A DNA stretch of 64,000 bases from positions 62,001 to 126,000 of the forward strand of contig CALHYX010000023.1 of the NCBI GenBank assembly GCA_938041035.1, in the 5' to 3' direction. The DNA is from an uncultured Acidimicrobiales bacterium. GTDB taxonomy: Bacteria > Actinomycetota > Acidimicrobiia > Acidimicrobiales > SHLQ01. The position numbers and the translations under genes are program-made. Positions 50,844 through 59,170 of the stretch are shown here, piece by piece. Position 1 is the first letter of the stretch; each line of letters opens with the position of its first letter. The notes under the pieces are model-generated. The model saw only the letters and a list, made by a program, of their open reading frames with translations. It made no database searches and was not told the origin of the DNA.

Positions 50844-50872
50844 AGTATATCGGATCCGATATGTTCACCAAG
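50844..50872 (-). promoter_or_regulatory. Promoter with perfect palindromic operator for the coenzyme M operon
   Basis: On the minus strand TTGGTG (-35), a 16-base spacer and TATACT (-10, 50849-50844) precede comA. The spacer and -10 overlap ATATCGGATCCGATAT (50847-50862), a perfect 16-bp palindrome. A dimeric repressor bound here would block RNA polymerase. Confidence 0.7.
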
Positions 50873-50926
50873 AGGGCGACCGGGTGGCAATCCCGGCGCC
50901 GACAACCAGGTCCGACAGAGGAGAAC

Positions 50927-50974
50927 ATGGGGGACAACACGGGGGAGAAGATGGCGACGAGAGCGGCGCGGTGA
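50927..50974 (+). CDS. 15-residue leader ORF before the SARP gene
   Basis: A short ORF, MGDNTGEKMATRAAR, with a strong GAGGAGAAC ribosome site right before its ATG. Its stop TGA overlaps the GTG of the SARP-like gene (GTGA). The large gene itself lacks a good ribosome site, so its translation probably depends on this leader. Confidence 0.6.
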   Translation: MGDNTGEKMATRAAR

Positions 50975-53900
50975 GCGATCACGCGGGGCCGAACGTCCTG
51001 CATCTTCTCGGACCGCTGGCGGTGCTCGACCCCGACGGCCAGCCGCTCGGAGCGGTGCCCGCCGGGCGGGCCAGCCTAGCGTTGCAACGCATCGCGGTCG
51101 CCGGCGGATCCGCGGTCGGCGTCGATGCACTGGTCGACGCGCTCTGGTCCGATCGCGCCCCGGCGAGCGCGGCGAGAAGCGTGGCTTCGCTCGTCAGCCG
51201 CATCCGCGCCCAGGTCGGGGCGACCGTCATCCAGGGAAGCGCCGGGTCCGGCTATCGATTGGGCCTCGATGCCGCCTGGGTCACCGATGCGCTGCAAGCC
51301 GAACAGCTGCTCGACGAGTCCCGCTCGCGGGCGCGGTCGGCCCCGGCGCTCGCCGCCAGCGCGGCGCGGCGGGGGCTGTCCCTGCTCGACCGCGGCGATC
51401 CCCTCGGCGGCACCGCGGGCCTCGACGACGCGTGGGTGGATGATTTCGGGCGCCACATCGACGGGCTGCGGCGCCGCCTGCGCCGGTCGCTTTGGATCGC
51501 CGACATCGAGCTGGGTCGGTGGTCGGACCTGATCGACCAGGCCGAGGTGGCTCTGGAGGCCGAACCGCACGACGAGGAGGCCGCTCGGGCGTTGATGACC
51601 GCCCACTGGAATCGGGGTGATCGGGGATCCGCGCTCCACGTGCACGACCGGCTGCGCGAACACCTGCTGGAACACCTCGGCGTGGAGCCGAGTAACGAGA
51701 CCGAAGAGCTGTACGCCGCGGTGATCCGGGACGAACCGCATCCGTCGCCCGCCGAGCAACCGGGCGATGAAACCCCCGGTGCGATCGTTCTCGCCGGCCG
51801 CGAGTCGGAGTTTGGTCAGTTGGTTGCCGCGTGGCGCCGCGCCGCGGCCGGGTCGGTCGAACTGGTCGTGCTGAGTGGCCCGGCCGGCTCGGGGCGGACG
51901 ACCCTGTGTGACGCGGTCGCCGAGGAGGCGCAACGCACCGGGGGATTCGCCATGCGGGCCGAGAGCGCGGAGGGTGAGCGGTCGCTCTTCCTGCACCCGT
52001 TGCTCACCATGTTGTCGCGGCTGTTGTTGTCGACGCCTCCCGAGGATCTGCCGTCGCTACTGGGCCCCTGGCTACCCACGGCGTCCGAGCTCATTCCCGA
52101 GTTGCGCGACGTCGTCGAGGTCGAGCCCTATCAACGATCCTCGGCCGACCTGGAACACCGGCGAGCCCTCCAGGCGGTGGAGCACGTGATTCGCGAGGTG
52201 GCGCAACGTCAACCTCTGGTGCTGTTGTTCGATGATCTCCACCTCGCCGGGACCTCGACCGTCGATGCGCTGCACTCGCTCGTCCACGACCTGCAGGGGT
52301 TGCCGGTTCTGATCGTCGCGGCGGTACAGCCCGAGCCCGGCGCATCCGGCATCCTCGAGCTGATCGCGCGGGGGACCAACGTCGTGCTCGGCCCGATCTC
52401 GCGCCGAAACGTCGCGCTACTCGCCGATGCCGCCGGAATTCCCGGCGAGGTCGACTTCGTCTGGGAACTCACCGAAGGTCACCTGCTGTTCGTGACCGAA
52501 GTGATTCGATCGCTTCGGCAGGCCACGGACCGGGAGGCGATACCCGGCTCGCTCAGCTCGGTGGTGCTCCACAGCGTTCGACGCGCCGGTCCCGAGGTCG
52601 AGGAGGTCCTGGAGGTCGCCGCCTTCATCGGCATCGGGTTCGATCTCGCCACCCTCAGCCACGTCATGGAGCGGAGCGAGGCCGACCTGTTGGTGATCCT
52701 GCGCGCCGCCATCGACGCCAGCCTGCTTCGGCCGCGCGACGGCGACTTCGTCTTTGCCAACCGCGTGATCCGCGATGCGCTGTACGGCCTGGCGTTGGGG
52801 CCGGTCCGGCGGAGCCGCCATGCCCGACTGGTCGGGGTCTATGCCGACCGGCCGGAGAGCCGGGCCTGGCACCTCAGCCGCGCCGGTCGGTTGGACGATG
52901 CTGCTGAGGCGTGGCTGGAGGCGGCCCAGGTCGCCCAGCGGGCCTTCTCCAACGCCGACGCCGACCGGCTGCTGTGCGAGGCGATCGAAACCGCCCAGGC
53001 GGCGGAGAACACCGCGGTGCTCGGCGCCGCCCTCGTCACGCGCGGGATGGTACGAACCGAGTTGGGCCGGTACGACGAGGCCACCCAGGATCACCTGGCG
53101 GCCCAGAAGCTCGGCCTGGCCCAGGGCAACCGACCGCTCCAGGCCCAGGCGGTGGAGCGGCTTGGTTGGACGGCGTACTACGAGCGCGATGTCGAGGCCG
53201 CCGTCGCCCGGGCGGAGCAGGCGACCGCCATGTCGGGCGTCCACCCGAGCGGGTGGGTGCTTCTGGGTCGGATTCGCCACTGGAGCGGCGATTTCGACGG
53301 GGCATCGTCGGCCTACACGCGGGCCCTCGCTGAACTGGGCGACGACGACCTCGGGGTGCGGGCCTCGGCGCTGAGCTGTCTCGGGGCGTTGCTGGCCCAC
53401 GGCGATCGCTTCGACGAAGCCGTCGACGCGCTCGACGACGCGGTCGCGTTGTGCCATGAGATCGGCGCGTTCCGGCCGTTGCTTCGCGGCCTGTTCTTCC
53501 AGGGCCTCGCTCGGGCGAACGTGGGTGATCTGTCCGGTGCCCTGACCGCGCTGGAGACCAAGAAGACGCTGCTGCACCGCTACGACGTGTCGTTCTATCG
53601 GGCGCGCACGAACACCTGTCTGGCGTGGGTGTGGCGCGAGCTCGGGGATCTCGACCGGGCGCGGGCCCTGTCGGAGCAGGCGGTGGATGAATCGCGTGAA
53701 GTGGCCGAGAGCGAATTGCAGGTCGAGCAGGAACTCCACGCGCTGTGCTCGGTGGCCGAGTCCGACATTCTCGCCGGCGCTCCCGACACCGCGGCGGCCC
53801 ACCTCGAGGTGGCGACCGAGCTGCTGTCGGGCTGGCTGCCGTTTCGCTGGCGGGCGGAACTACGGGTCGTCGAGTTGTCCAGTCGGCTTGGTCTCGACTC

Positions 53901-54147
53901 GGCCGAACGGCTGTTGGTCGAGGCGCGCGATCGGGGATCTTCGAAATACGAGGCGCTGGCGCTCAACCTGCTGGGCCGCCAGAGCGAGGCGGCCCGGGTG
54001 GCGGCGGGTACGGGGTCCGCGCTGCTGGTGGCCGAGGTGGCGCCGCGCCCGGAGGCCGACGCCGCGAAGGAACAAATACGGGCCCGGCTGCCGCGGCAGC
54101 TGCGCGAGAGTTTCGTTACCAACGGCCGCCTGGCCCGGCAGCACTAG
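50971..54147 (+). CDS. SARP/BTAD-type regulator with ATPase and TPR domains
   Basis: A 1058-residue AfsR/SARP-like regulator. The N-terminal winged helix (residues 10-98, with GRASLALQRIA and VDALVDALW) and BTAD (105-255) are followed by an ATPase with Walker A GPAGSGRTT (303-311, Arg where Lys is usual) and Walker B LVLLFDDLHLAG, and then about 400 residues of TPR-like helices. Such proteins activate nearby operons. It diverges from the coenzyme M operon and converges on the allH gene (4-base stop overlap). GTG 50971 is coupled to a leader ORF. Confidence 0.85.
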   Translation: MSDHAGPNVLHLLGPLAVLDPDGQPLGAVPAGRASLALQRIAVAGGSAVGVDALVDALWSDRAPASAARSVASLVSRIRAQVGATVIQGSAGSGYRLGLDAAWVTDALQAEQLLDESRSRARSAPALAASAARRGLSLLDRGDPLGGTAGLDDAWVDDFGRHIDGLRRRLRRSLWIADIELGRWSDLIDQAEVALEAEPHDEEAARALMTAHWNRGDRGSALHVHDRLREHLLEHLGVEPSNETEELYAAVIRDEPHPSPAEQPGDETPGAIVLAGRESEFGQLVAAWRRAAAGSVELVVLSGPAGSGRTTLCDAVAEEAQRTGGFAMRAESAEGERSLFLHPLLTMLSRLLLSTPPEDLPSLLGPWLPTASELIPELRDVVEVEPYQRSSADLEHRRALQAVEHVIREVAQRQPLVLLFDDLHLAGTSTVDALHSLVHDLQGLPVLIVAAVQPEPGASGILELIARGTNVVLGPISRRNVALLADAAGIPGEVDFVWELTEGHLLFVTEVIRSLRQATDREAIPGSLSSVVLHSVRRAGPEVEEVLEVAAFIGIGFDLATLSHVMERSEADLLVILRAAIDASLLRPRDGDFVFANRVIRDALYGLALGPVRRSRHARLVGVYADRPESRAWHLSRAGRLDDAAEAWLEAAQVAQRAFSNADADRLLCEAIETAQAAENTAVLGAALVTRGMVRTELGRYDEATQDHLAAQKLGLAQGNRPLQAQAVERLGWTAYYERDVEAAVARAEQATAMSGVHPSGWVLLGRIRHWSGDFDGASSAYTRALAELGDDDLGVRASALSCLGALLAHGDRFDEAVDALDDAVALCHEIGAFRPLLRGLFFQGLARANVGDLSGALTALETKKTLLHRYDVSFYRARTNTCLAWVWRELGDLDRARALSEQAVDESREVAESELQVEQELHALCSVAESDILAGAPDTAAAHLEVATELLSGWLPFRWRAELRVVELSSRLGLDSAERLLVEARDRGSSKYEALALNLLGRQSEAARVAAGTGSALLVAEVAPRPEADAAKEQIRARLPRQLRESFVTNGRLARQH

Positions 54148-54932
54148 CGCGCGGAAAGCGCCGACGCCGCGAGCCCGATCCCGGCCATCAGGGCAGGGCC
54201 CGACGAGCTACCGATGGAGCGGACGATGGCGGCGGCCTGAAGCGCCTCCTCGGTGCGGTAGCGGGCGGCGCGGTCGATCATGTGATGGACCGGGGCGATG
54301 GTCTGCCCGCGCGCGGCCCAATGCAGGAACGCCGCGCTCAGGTCGGTGGTCTCGGCCGTGTCGGCAACCGCTCTGGTCGAACGATTGCCGGCGAACGTGT
54401 GCACCAGGAGCAGGCCGGCCAGGACGTCGTCGCCGACCGGCGTCAGACCCGGGCCGCGGCCCTGAAGCAGACGACGAGCGCGGTCGAGGTCGGCCTCGTG
54501 GGCGGCCGCGGTCACGTCATCCCAGACGGCGCCGAGTTCGTCGATGACGATCGGTGGGGTCCGGGCGGCGAGGACGAGGGTGGAGAGCGCCGCGTCGAGC
54601 TCTTCGGGCGGGGCCGGGCGCCAGCGACGACCGGCATCGAGGCGGATGCGCACCGGGCCGAGTCCGATCGCGTCCGAGGTCATGGTGACCGTCGCCCCGC
54701 CGGCGACGACGGGCAGCGGGCCCACGATCACCAGGTGAAGGGGGCCGGGGTGTAACCGCTCGCCGATGGCGAAGACCGTCGAGCCGAAGCGGACGTACAT
54801 CCCGCCGGGAAACGTGTCGAGCACCCGGCCTTCGATCGTCGCCCCATCGGCGTTGTGCTCGAGTCGATGTTGCACCGTCGCGACCGCGCACCCGATCGAT
54901 CGCGCCTGCCGTTCGGGCGGGCGGTCGGTCAT
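54144..54932 (-). CDS. allH: DUF2877 protein, oxamate carbamoyltransferase subunit AllH-like
   Basis: A 262-residue DUF2877 protein. Its hallmark is GRGPGLTPVGDDVLAGLLL near residue 170. In E. coli the AllF, AllG and AllH proteins (formerly FdrA, YlbE, YlbF) together form oxamate carbamoyltransferase, which converts oxalurate and phosphate to oxamate and carbamoyl phosphate. ATG overlaps the allG stop (ATGA). Confidence 0.82.
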   Translation of the reverse strand: MTDRPPERQARSIGCAVATVQHRLEHNADGATIEGRVLDTFPGGMYVRFGSTVFAIGERLHPGPLHLVIVGPLPVVAGGATVTMTSDAIGLGPVRIRLDAGRRWRPAPPEELDAALSTLVLAARTPPIVIDELGAVWDDVTAAAHEADLDRARRLLQGRGPGLTPVGDDVLAGLLLVHTFAGNRSTRAVADTAETTDLSAAFLHWAARGQTIAPVHHMIDRAARYRTEEALQAAAIVRSIGSSSGPALMAGIGLAASALSAR

Positions 54933-56353
54933 GGGGTTCGAGCATCCAGCGCGAGCACCGCGTCGACGAAGCACTCGATGGGGGCCCAGGCCACCCCGGC
55001 TCCGACCTGGCCCGAACCGTCGGACGCGTGCACGATGCCGGTGTTGACGGCCGGGGTTACCCCGGACTCGACCACCTGGCGAATGTCGACGCCTACCGGC
55101 GTGCCGATGTGATCGAGAATCGGGAGCCGGAACCGGCCGCTCTCGCCGAAGCAGATGCGCTGCATGTTTCGGGTCGCGGCGATCGCATCGGCCATGCGGC
55201 CGCCGAGGAACCCGGCGACGGCGGGCGAGTTGGCGGCGGCGGGGCCACCGAGGCCGACGAGTTCGAGGACCGCGCTGTCGCCGATGTCGGGGGCGCTCGT
55301 CTCGGGGCCCTGCCCGGGGTAGTAGAGGGCGTCCTGCACGGGCGGGCTGGGGGCGAGGAACCACTGGTCGTCGTCGCCCGACAGTCGGATCCCGTAGGTG
55401 GTCCCGTTGCGGCACATGGTGGTGACGATGCTGGAGTTCGGGACCTCGCCGGCCCACAGCACGAGGGACTTGGCGCTGGCCATGGCGATGTTGAGAAACA
55501 TCAGATGGTTGGCGCTGAGGAAGCTGGCCACCTCCGGTGCCGAGGCGTTGGTGGACCGCACGAGGTACGGGAGCAGGTCGCGCAGGAACAGATTGGTGGT
55601 CGCCTGCGTTCGCATGTGGACGTCGTCGCCCATCGGGATGCCCTGACCCGCGAGGGCGAACGCGTCGGTGGGGCCCATGGCCGTGATGGCCTCGCCGAGC
55701 ACCGGGCCGACCTCGTCGCGCAGGAACCGCAACCGTTCGATGGCTTCGTCGGAGTCGACCCCGAACCACGGGACCTGCCCCGAGCCCTGGTTGAGCGGGG
55801 CGTAGGCCTCGGTGCCCCCCAGTTCGTTGCCCACGACGTACATCGGGGCCGAGGCCCCGATGGCGCTGGCCATCGGTACGACGGTCCGGTGATCGTTGGC
55901 CGGGGCGAGGGCGATGTCGCCGGCGGCGACGGCGGCCGATGCCGACGCGGAGTCCTCGGCCCAGCCTTCCGCGACGACGGCCGCCTGTACGGAGCGGCGC
56001 AGCGGATCGCACATGTCACCCCAGGCGATCGCGGGGCCGCAGTGCAGGATGGTCCGGTCGGCGGCTACGGGGACGACATCGGAAAGGCGTTCGATGCCCT
56101 GGAGCAGGGGAATACCATCGTTCAGGCGTTGGACGACGGTGGTGTTGGCTTCGTCGATGGCTGCGGCCTTGGGGCCAAAGAGGCGGGCGAGGGCGGCTAC
56201 TGCTTCGGTGTCGCCGCCGGCCGGGATCCGCCAGTCGACGCCGACCACGCTGGTGCCCTGGTCGCGAATCGAGTCCTCGAACATCGGCAACCCGATGTTG
56301 ACGGCTTCCACCACCGTTGGGAGTTGGGCCACGGGGGCCGCTTCGGGAGCCAT
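54929..56353 (-). CDS. allG: DUF1116 protein, oxamate carbamoyltransferase subunit AllG-like
   Basis: A 474-residue DUF1116 protein. Recognised by NIGLPMFEDSIRDQGTSVVGVDW at the N-terminus, LHCGPAIAWGDMCDPLRRS, GQGIPMGDDVHMRTQA and FLSANHLMFLNIAMASAK. It is the large subunit partner of AllF and AllH in oxamate carbamoyltransferase. It heads the minus-strand allGH pair, divergent from the AIR-synthase-like gene across 62 bases. GAGGAC precedes the ATG. Confidence 0.88.
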   Translation of the reverse strand: MAPEAAPVAQLPTVVEAVNIGLPMFEDSIRDQGTSVVGVDWRIPAGGDTEAVAALARLFGPKAAAIDEANTTVVQRLNDGIPLLQGIERLSDVVPVAADRTILHCGPAIAWGDMCDPLRRSVQAAVVAEGWAEDSASASAAVAAGDIALAPANDHRTVVPMASAIGASAPMYVVGNELGGTEAYAPLNQGSGQVPWFGVDSDEAIERLRFLRDEVGPVLGEAITAMGPTDAFALAGQGIPMGDDVHMRTQATTNLFLRDLLPYLVRSTNASAPEVASFLSANHLMFLNIAMASAKSLVLWAGEVPNSSIVTTMCRNGTTYGIRLSGDDDQWFLAPSPPVQDALYYPGQGPETSAPDIGDSAVLELVGLGGPAAANSPAVAGFLGGRMADAIAATRNMQRICFGESGRFRLPILDHIGTPVGVDIRQVVESGVTPAVNTGIVHASDGSGQVGAGVAWAPIECFVDAVLALDARTP

Positions 56354-56401
56354 GCAGTCGTCCTCTGGACAGTCTCGGACATCTCTCTACGGAAATACTG
56401 T

Positions 56402-56413
56402 GTTTACTATACG
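56402..56413. promoter_or_regulatory. GTTTACTATACG element, divergent promoter core
   Basis: TACTAT (+) ends 5 bases before the ATG at 56416, so that transcript is probably leaderless. On the other strand the same bases give TATAGT, a -10 box for allGH (start 56353). The 12-mer is identical at 11 of 12 positions to the element at 59901-59912. No good -35 is visible. Confidence 0.55.
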
Positions 56414-56415
56414 GT

Positions 56416-57393
56416 ATGACCACTGCGAAGTCGGGCGAGGTGCGCGGGTACGACCTGGAGCAGATCGTGGCCACCGTTCGGGAGTACTCCGGCGTAGCCG
56501 GCAAGGGGCCGATCGCCGCCGTGCGGTCGGCGATCGACACGTCGGATCCGGTGCACGGCCCGGGTGACGACGGGGCCGTGGTGGAGGTTGGCGATCGCAA
56601 CATCGTGGTGTGCGGCGAGGCGCTGTCACCCCCGTTCGTCGCGGCCGATCCCTACGGCGCCGGGGTTGCCGCGATTCTCGCCAACGTGAACGACGTGGCG
56701 GCGATGGGCGCGGTGGCCCGGGGCATCGTCAACACCCTCGTCGGCCCGGCCGAGATGACCGCCGAGGTGATGCGGGGGATGGTCGACGCCGCCGCGATGT
56801 ACGACGTGCCGATCGTCGGTGGGCACCTGACCGAGCGGCCCGGCGATACCTCGGTGTCCGCGTTCGCGGTCGGCGATGCCGATGGGGTGCTGTCGATGGC
56901 CAACGTGGCCGCGGGGCAAACGGTGCTGTTCGCGTGTTTCCTCGACGGAACGATGCGCACCGACTTCCCGTTTTTCCGTTCGATCGATGAGCAGGCCCAC
57001 CGTTTCGCCGCCGATGTTCGGGTGCTTCCCGCCGTCGCCGCTCGGGGGTTGGCGGTCTCGGCCAAGGACGTTTCGATGGCCGGCCCGCTCGGGTCGCTCG
57101 CCATGTTGTTGGAGTTTCGCGGCCTCGGCGCCGAGATCGACCTCGACCGACTCCCCGTTCCCGCCGCCACCGACTTCCTGCAATGGCTGATCTGTTTCCC
57201 GAGCTATGCGTTCTGGCTCACGTGCTCGCCCGATACCGCGGCCGACTGCGTGCAGGCGTTCGTCGATGCGGACCTCGTGTGTGCCGAGGTCGGCACCGTG
57301 GGAGAGGGATCGGCGGTGAAGCTGACCGGAGGCGGCGGCGAGGCGACGCTGCTCGACTTCGCCCGGGATTCGATCACCGGTCTCTGGGCGTAA
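56416..57393 (+). CDS. Sll0787-type AIR-synthase-like protein
   Basis: A 325-residue PurM/AIR-synthase-fold protein of the Sll0787 type, part of Nit1C gene clusters. Features: GPGDDGAVVEVGDRNIVVCGEAL, GVAAILANVNDVAAMGAVARG, VPIVGGHLTERPGD and a C-terminal GEGSAVKLTGGGGEATLLDFA, where related enzymes bind ATP. The chemistry is unproven. It stands alone on the plus strand, divergent from allGH, 4 bases ahead of the convergent GNAT gene. Confidence 0.85.
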   Translation: MTTAKSGEVRGYDLEQIVATVREYSGVAGKGPIAAVRSAIDTSDPVHGPGDDGAVVEVGDRNIVVCGEALSPPFVAADPYGAGVAAILANVNDVAAMGAVARGIVNTLVGPAEMTAEVMRGMVDAAAMYDVPIVGGHLTERPGDTSVSAFAVGDADGVLSMANVAAGQTVLFACFLDGTMRTDFPFFRSIDEQAHRFAADVRVLPAVAARGLAVSAKDVSMAGPLGSLAMLLEFRGLGAEIDLDRLPVPAATDFLQWLICFPSYAFWLTCSPDTAADCVQAFVDADLVCAEVGTVGEGSAVKLTGGGGEATLLDFARDSITGLWA

Positions 57394-57397
57394 CGGT

Positions 57398-57934
57398 TCA
57401 GCCCGCGACGAGCAACGGGCTCGCCGCGAACTGCTCGGTGGCCAGGTGGAGTTCGGTATCGCCCGGGTCCGAGCCGGCGCGGGTGGTGGCCCCCGGAAGA
57501 CCGATCTGCATGGGTTGATGGGGGAGGCCGTGATACGGCGCCGCCGGGCCGCTGCACGTCCATCCGAGGCGCTCGAAGAAGTTGGTGTTCTGCACCTGCA
57601 CCGACGCCTGCATGATGGTGCCCCCGGCCGCGGCGGCGGTGGCCACGGCGAAGCGGACGAGCTGAAGCCCGACCGTCGAGGTGCGGTGGGAGCGCAGGAC
57701 GGCCAGGCGGTCGCCCTTCCACAACCCGGCGTCGTCGAGCCGGTAGAGGCGGACCGTGCCGGCGAGGCGGTTTCCGCTCGCGGCGACGACGTGGATGGTC
57801 TGCGGGTCGCGGTCCCATCGGTCGACGTCGGTGAACACCATGACGCCCTGTTCCTCGACGAAGACGCGGTGGCGGATCGCGAAATGGGCGGCGATGTCCT
57901 TGCGGCCCGCCGGCCAGCACGCGACCCGGCCCAT
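57398..57934 (-). CDS. GNAT acetyltransferase, MSMEG_0567/Sll0786 type
   Basis: A 178-residue N-acetyltransferase of the type found in Nit1C clusters. It shows HFAIRHRVFVEEQGVMVFTDVDRWD, AGTVRLYRLDDAGLWKGDRLAV, and LQLVRFAVATAAAAGGTIMQASVQVQN (acetyl-CoA loop). A C-terminal tail of about 35 residues extends past the fold. ATG overlaps the stop of the radical SAM gene (TGATG). Confidence 0.85.
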   Translation of the reverse strand: MGRVACWPAGRKDIAAHFAIRHRVFVEEQGVMVFTDVDRWDRDPQTIHVVAASGNRLAGTVRLYRLDDAGLWKGDRLAVLRSHRTSTVGLQLVRFAVATAAAAGGTIMQASVQVQNTNFFERLGWTCSGPAAPYHGLPHQPMQIGLPGATTRAGSDPGDTELHLATEQFAASPLLVAG

Positions 57935-59106
57935 CACGAAACCTCGATGACCGGGATCCGCTTGCGGCCTTCGCCGCCGAGCTTCAACGACTGTTCGATC
58001 GCTCCCAGCGGCGAGCAGGCCTGGCAGCGGGCGCATCCGGCCGCCACCTTGTCGGCGGTGATGCCCCGCTCGATGAGATAGGGGGCGACCTGGCGGGCGA
58101 TGCGTTCGGTGTAGTCCGAGGCGGGGGGCGCCACATCGGCCATCAGGCTCCCCGGCACGGGTCGGAGCGGAACGATGAACGGATAGACGCCGATGTCGAT
58201 GGCGCGGCGACAACCCTCGACGATGAGTTCGGGATCTTCGCCCATGCCGAGGATCACGTACGTCGACACCTGGCCCTCGCCGAAGCGTTCGACGGCGTAC
58301 TCCCATGCCTCGAAGTACCGCTCGATTCCGGTGCGAGCCTTCGGCGGCGCGATTCGGGCGAGTACCGCGGGATCGAACGTCTCGACGTGGATGCCGAGCG
58401 AGTCGATGCCCATGTCGGCCACCCGGTCGATGGCGGTGAAATCCTCGGGTGGCTCGAACTGAACCTCGACCGGCAGGCCGGATGCGTCCTTCATTGCCTT
58501 GCCGCACTTGCCCACGTAGAGGGCGCCGCGGTCCTTGCCGTAGGTGGAGCCGGTGGTGAGCGTGATGTCGACGGCGCCGTCGAGCTCCTTGGCGGCGACC
58601 GCCACCTCGGCGAGGTGCTCGGGCCGCTTCACCTTGACGGTGTTGCCGCTGTCGAGGGACACGCCGATGCCGCAGAACTGGCACTGGTCATCGTTGCCCC
58701 AGTAGGCGCAGGTCTGCAGGACCGTGCTGGCGAGGCTGTCGAGGTGCATGATGGCGATCTGCCAGTACGGCGTGCCGTCGGCCGTCGACATGCCGTAGTA
58801 CTTCGGTCGGTCGGCGGGGGCCGCCGAAGCCACCCGTACCCCGTCGCGGTAGATGCCGAAGCCAATGTCCTCGGCTTCGAGGGAGAACGGGGTGTCGGCG
58901 ACGAACTCGGCGTCGACCGGAACCGTCAGTGGTTGGCCCTCGACCCAGATCATGCCGGCGTCGGATGGGCCGGCCCCGCCCGGACGGCGTTCGAAGTCGG
59001 TTTCGATGCGCACGCCTTTGGTCTGGAGCTCAAGGATCAGACCGGAAAGGCGCTCGCCGTCCTCCGCCGAGGGGATCTCGCTGCGAATCTGCTCAGCGGT
59101 TGACAT
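57934..59106 (-). CDS. Radical SAM protein, MSMEG_0568 type
   Basis: A 390-residue radical S-adenosylmethionine enzyme of the MSMEG_0568 type from Nit1C clusters. The cluster cysteines are in LQTCAYWGNDDQCQFCGIG, a C-x8-C-x2-C spacing in place of the usual C-x3-C-x2-C. A C-terminal CARCQACSPLGAIE adds three Cys that could bind a second cluster. The product is unknown. It lies upstream of the GNAT gene, overlapping by one base, with AGGAGG before the ATG. Confidence 0.87.
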   Translation of the reverse strand: MSTAEQIRSEIPSAEDGERLSGLILELQTKGVRIETDFERRPGGAGPSDAGMIWVEGQPLTVPVDAEFVADTPFSLEAEDIGFGIYRDGVRVASAAPADRPKYYGMSTADGTPYWQIAIMHLDSLASTVLQTCAYWGNDDQCQFCGIGVSLDSGNTVKVKRPEHLAEVAVAAKELDGAVDITLTTGSTYGKDRGALYVGKCGKAMKDASGLPVEVQFEPPEDFTAIDRVADMGIDSLGIHVETFDPAVLARIAPPKARTGIERYFEAWEYAVERFGEGQVSTYVILGMGEDPELIVEGCRRAIDIGVYPFIVPLRPVPGSLMADVAPPASDYTERIARQVAPYLIERGITADKVAAGCARCQACSPLGAIEQSLKLGGEGRKRIPVIEVS

Positions 59107-59170
59107 GTGGGGTGGGCCTCCTGGGGAATCCAGCGTACTCACTGTACGTCTACTAAAGGAAACGTTCTCG

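Noticed and set aside
56416..57393. PurM or ThiL assignment for the AIR-synthase-like gene
   Set aside because: The neighbouring GNAT and radical SAM genes and the sequence pattern point to the Sll0787 type; no purine or thiamine genes are beside it.
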